This document shows positions 63,200 to 64,000 of a stretch of 64,000 bases of DNA, one piece after another. The DNA comes from an uncultured Flavobacteriales bacterium (lineage in GTDB: Bacteria > Bacteroidota > Bacteroidia > CAIKAF01). Location of the stretch: positions 1 to 64,000 of the forward strand of contig CAIKAF010000003.1 in NCBI GenBank assembly GCA_903825395.1. Direction: 5' to 3'. The translations under genes and the position numbers were made by a program. The notes beneath the pieces were generated by a model. The model ran no database searches, had not been told where the DNA came from, and saw only the letters and a list, made by a program, of their open reading frames with translations. The first letter of the stretch is position 1; each line of letters begins with the position of its first letter.

Positions 63200-63241
63200 A
63201 ACCTTCGCCTATACAACCTATTTGGTAGATTGGCGAAGGTT
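63200..63241 (+). repeat. Perfect inverted repeat before the SIR2 gene
   Basis: AACCTTCGCC (63200-63209) and GGCGAAGGTT (63232-63241) form a 10-bp stem around a 22-nt loop that can itself pair ACC/GGT. No T-run follows, so it is not a standard terminator. It could be a recombination site or an RNA structure. Confidence 0.6.
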
Positions 63242-63320
63242 AATAGCGCCTATAAATGAGTTGTGCGTCATGCTAAAAAGACACTCGACAATGAGACAAA
63301 ACAAATAATTAAGACTTAAA

Positions 63321-64000
63321 ATGAAATTTGACAGGGAGATTGAATCATTTATTAATAATTATGTAAAAGCACTGAAAGAGAAAAATGCGGTTGCATTTAT
63401 TGGTGCAGGTATGTCGGTATCTCAAGGATTTTTTGACTGGAAAAAACTTCTAAAGCCGATTGCTGATAAACTCGGTCTTGACATAGATGAAGAACAACAT
63501 GATTTAACTTCATTAGCTCAATTTTTTGTTGATGACCACGGTGGTGTTCGTGGACAGCTCGACCAAATTCTTGTAGAAGAGTATGGTAAGACAACAATGA
63601 CAGTTTCTGAAAATCATAGAATTCTCGTAAGACTTCCTATTCAAATTTATTGGACTACGAACTATGACAGACTTATAGAAAAAGCCCTTTTGGAACAAGG
63701 AAAGACACCTGATATAAAAAAAGCACAATCTGATTTAACTGTTAATCTCCCAAAAAGAGATGCTATAATTTATAAGATGCACGGGGACATTGAAACTGTT
63801 TCAGAAACAGTTCTTACTAAGCACGAGTACGAAGACTATAATAAAAAAAGAGAGCTATTTAGTAATGCATTTAAAAGTGACTACGTTTCAAGAACTTTTT
63901 TATTCATTGGCTTTAGCTTCACAGACCCCAATCTAGACTATTTAATTAGTCGAATTAGAACTGTAACCACCCCATTTTTAGGACAGGGTTTAAATATACA
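63321..64000 (+). CDS. SIR2-family NADase-like defence protein (partial, 3' end outside)
   Basis: 226 residues visible from ATG 63321, with no stop before the window end. The NAD-binding FIGAGMS (residues 26-32), WTTNYDRLIEKAL with Asn114, KMHGDIE with the expected catalytic His154 and FIGFSFTDPNLDYLISRIR (195-213) define the SIR2_2-like fold. Such N-terminal domains in prokaryotic defence proteins (Thoeris ThsA, DSR, SIR2-HerA, SIR2-Argonaute) degrade NAD+ on phage infection. The C-terminal partner domain, which would name the system, is off the window. The gene is visibly richer in A and T than its neighbours, consistent with transfer. Confidence 0.85.
   Translation, partial: MKFDREIESFINNYVKALKEKNAVAFIGAGMSVSQGFFDWKKLLKPIADKLGLDIDEEQHDLTSLAQFFVDDHGGVRGQLDQILVEEYGKTTMTVSENHRILVRLPIQIYWTTNYDRLIEKALLEQGKTPDIKKAQSDLTVNLPKRDAIIYKMHGDIETVSETVLTKHEYEDYNKKRELFSNAFKSDYVSRTFLFIGFSFTDPNLDYLISRIRTVTTPFLGQGLNI

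Noticed and set aside
62887-63228. 113-residue plus-strand ORF, and a minus-strand ORF at 62830-63069
   Set aside because: They overlap each other, have no promoter spacing, no recognisable motif and cross the 63200-63241 hairpin.
63200-63320. Integron attC site before the SIR2 gene
   Set aside because: The inverted repeat is perfect, but I could not find the RYYYAAC and GTTRRRY core sites, so it is reported only as a hairpin.

Overview
The window is chromosomal DNA from a member of the Bacteroidota, most likely order Flavobacteriales or a close relative. Four things point there: type IX secretion C-terminal sorting domains, a SusC/SusD pair, Bacteroidota-type promoters (TTG, about 20 nt, TAnnTTTG) with little sign of Shine-Dalgarno sequences, and a bacillithiol deacetylase. 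Genus is not resolvable by eye. Nearly all of it is ordinary, tightly packed chromosome with many ATGA stop/start overlaps. Only the last 1.5 kb looks like accessory DNA.

Layout. 1-6.3 kb: the 3' end of a dnaX-like gene with 25-residue tandem repeats, a DUF1295 membrane enzyme, a degenerate metallo-beta-lactamase-fold protein, a TonB-dependent receptor and a PCMD/T9SS secreted protein. 6.3-10.9 kb: a PaaE-like ferredoxin reductase, three small envelope proteins (barrel, TPR lipoprotein, leucine-rich repeat) and the NhaD antiporter. 10.9-15.1 kb (minus strand): bshB1, glutathione peroxidase, DUF58, purC, phoH. 15.2-16.3 kb: SAM hydroxide adenosyltransferase and a small monooxygenase-fold protein. 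16.5-23.9 kb (minus): the rod-shape operon mreB-mreC-mreD-mrdA-rodA below purH. 24-26.3 kb: a MacB/FtsX permease and a LuxE-family protein. 26.3-41.4 kb (minus): a fused alpha/beta E1 dehydrogenase, adk, hpt, moxR, three parvulin-family chaperone genes, guaB, a LysM/binding-protein fusion, guaA and an OmpA/PD40 protein. 41.7-47.5 kb: tRNA-Lys, acnA, xerD and an HD-plus-nucleotide-cyclase membrane protein. 47.6-60.2 kb (minus): a beta-glucan utilisation locus (sodium/sugar symporter, T9SS glycan-binding protein, GH16, PKD lipoprotein, SusD, SusC, Nudix-type regulator, GH3). 60.5-62.4 kb: rpsF-rpsR-rplI and xth. 62.5-64 kb: a gene-poor stretch, then the start of a SIR2-family NADase-like gene cut by the window end, typical of anti-phage defence.

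Two patterns go beyond gene annotation. First, seven intergenic GC-rich elements of about 150 bp share a 5' motif (TTGGGCGGC, then CGGGCTTTC) and a 3' motif (ATCC...GCCGC) around a variable, strongly self-complementary middle. Two of them are 147/149 identical, so the family has been copied recently. Second, three copies of one 20-bp palindromic operator precede bglX, susC and the T9SS glycan-binding gene, which links those units into a regulon probably controlled by the Nudix-type regulator inside the locus.

In the beta-glucan locus, the surface GH16 and the glycan-binding lipoproteins would capture and cut laminarin-like glucan, SusCD would import oligosaccharides, periplasmic GH3 would release glucose, and the symporter could take it up. 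Several genes elsewhere appear to be transcribed leaderless, with the -7 box exactly 4 nt before the start codon.
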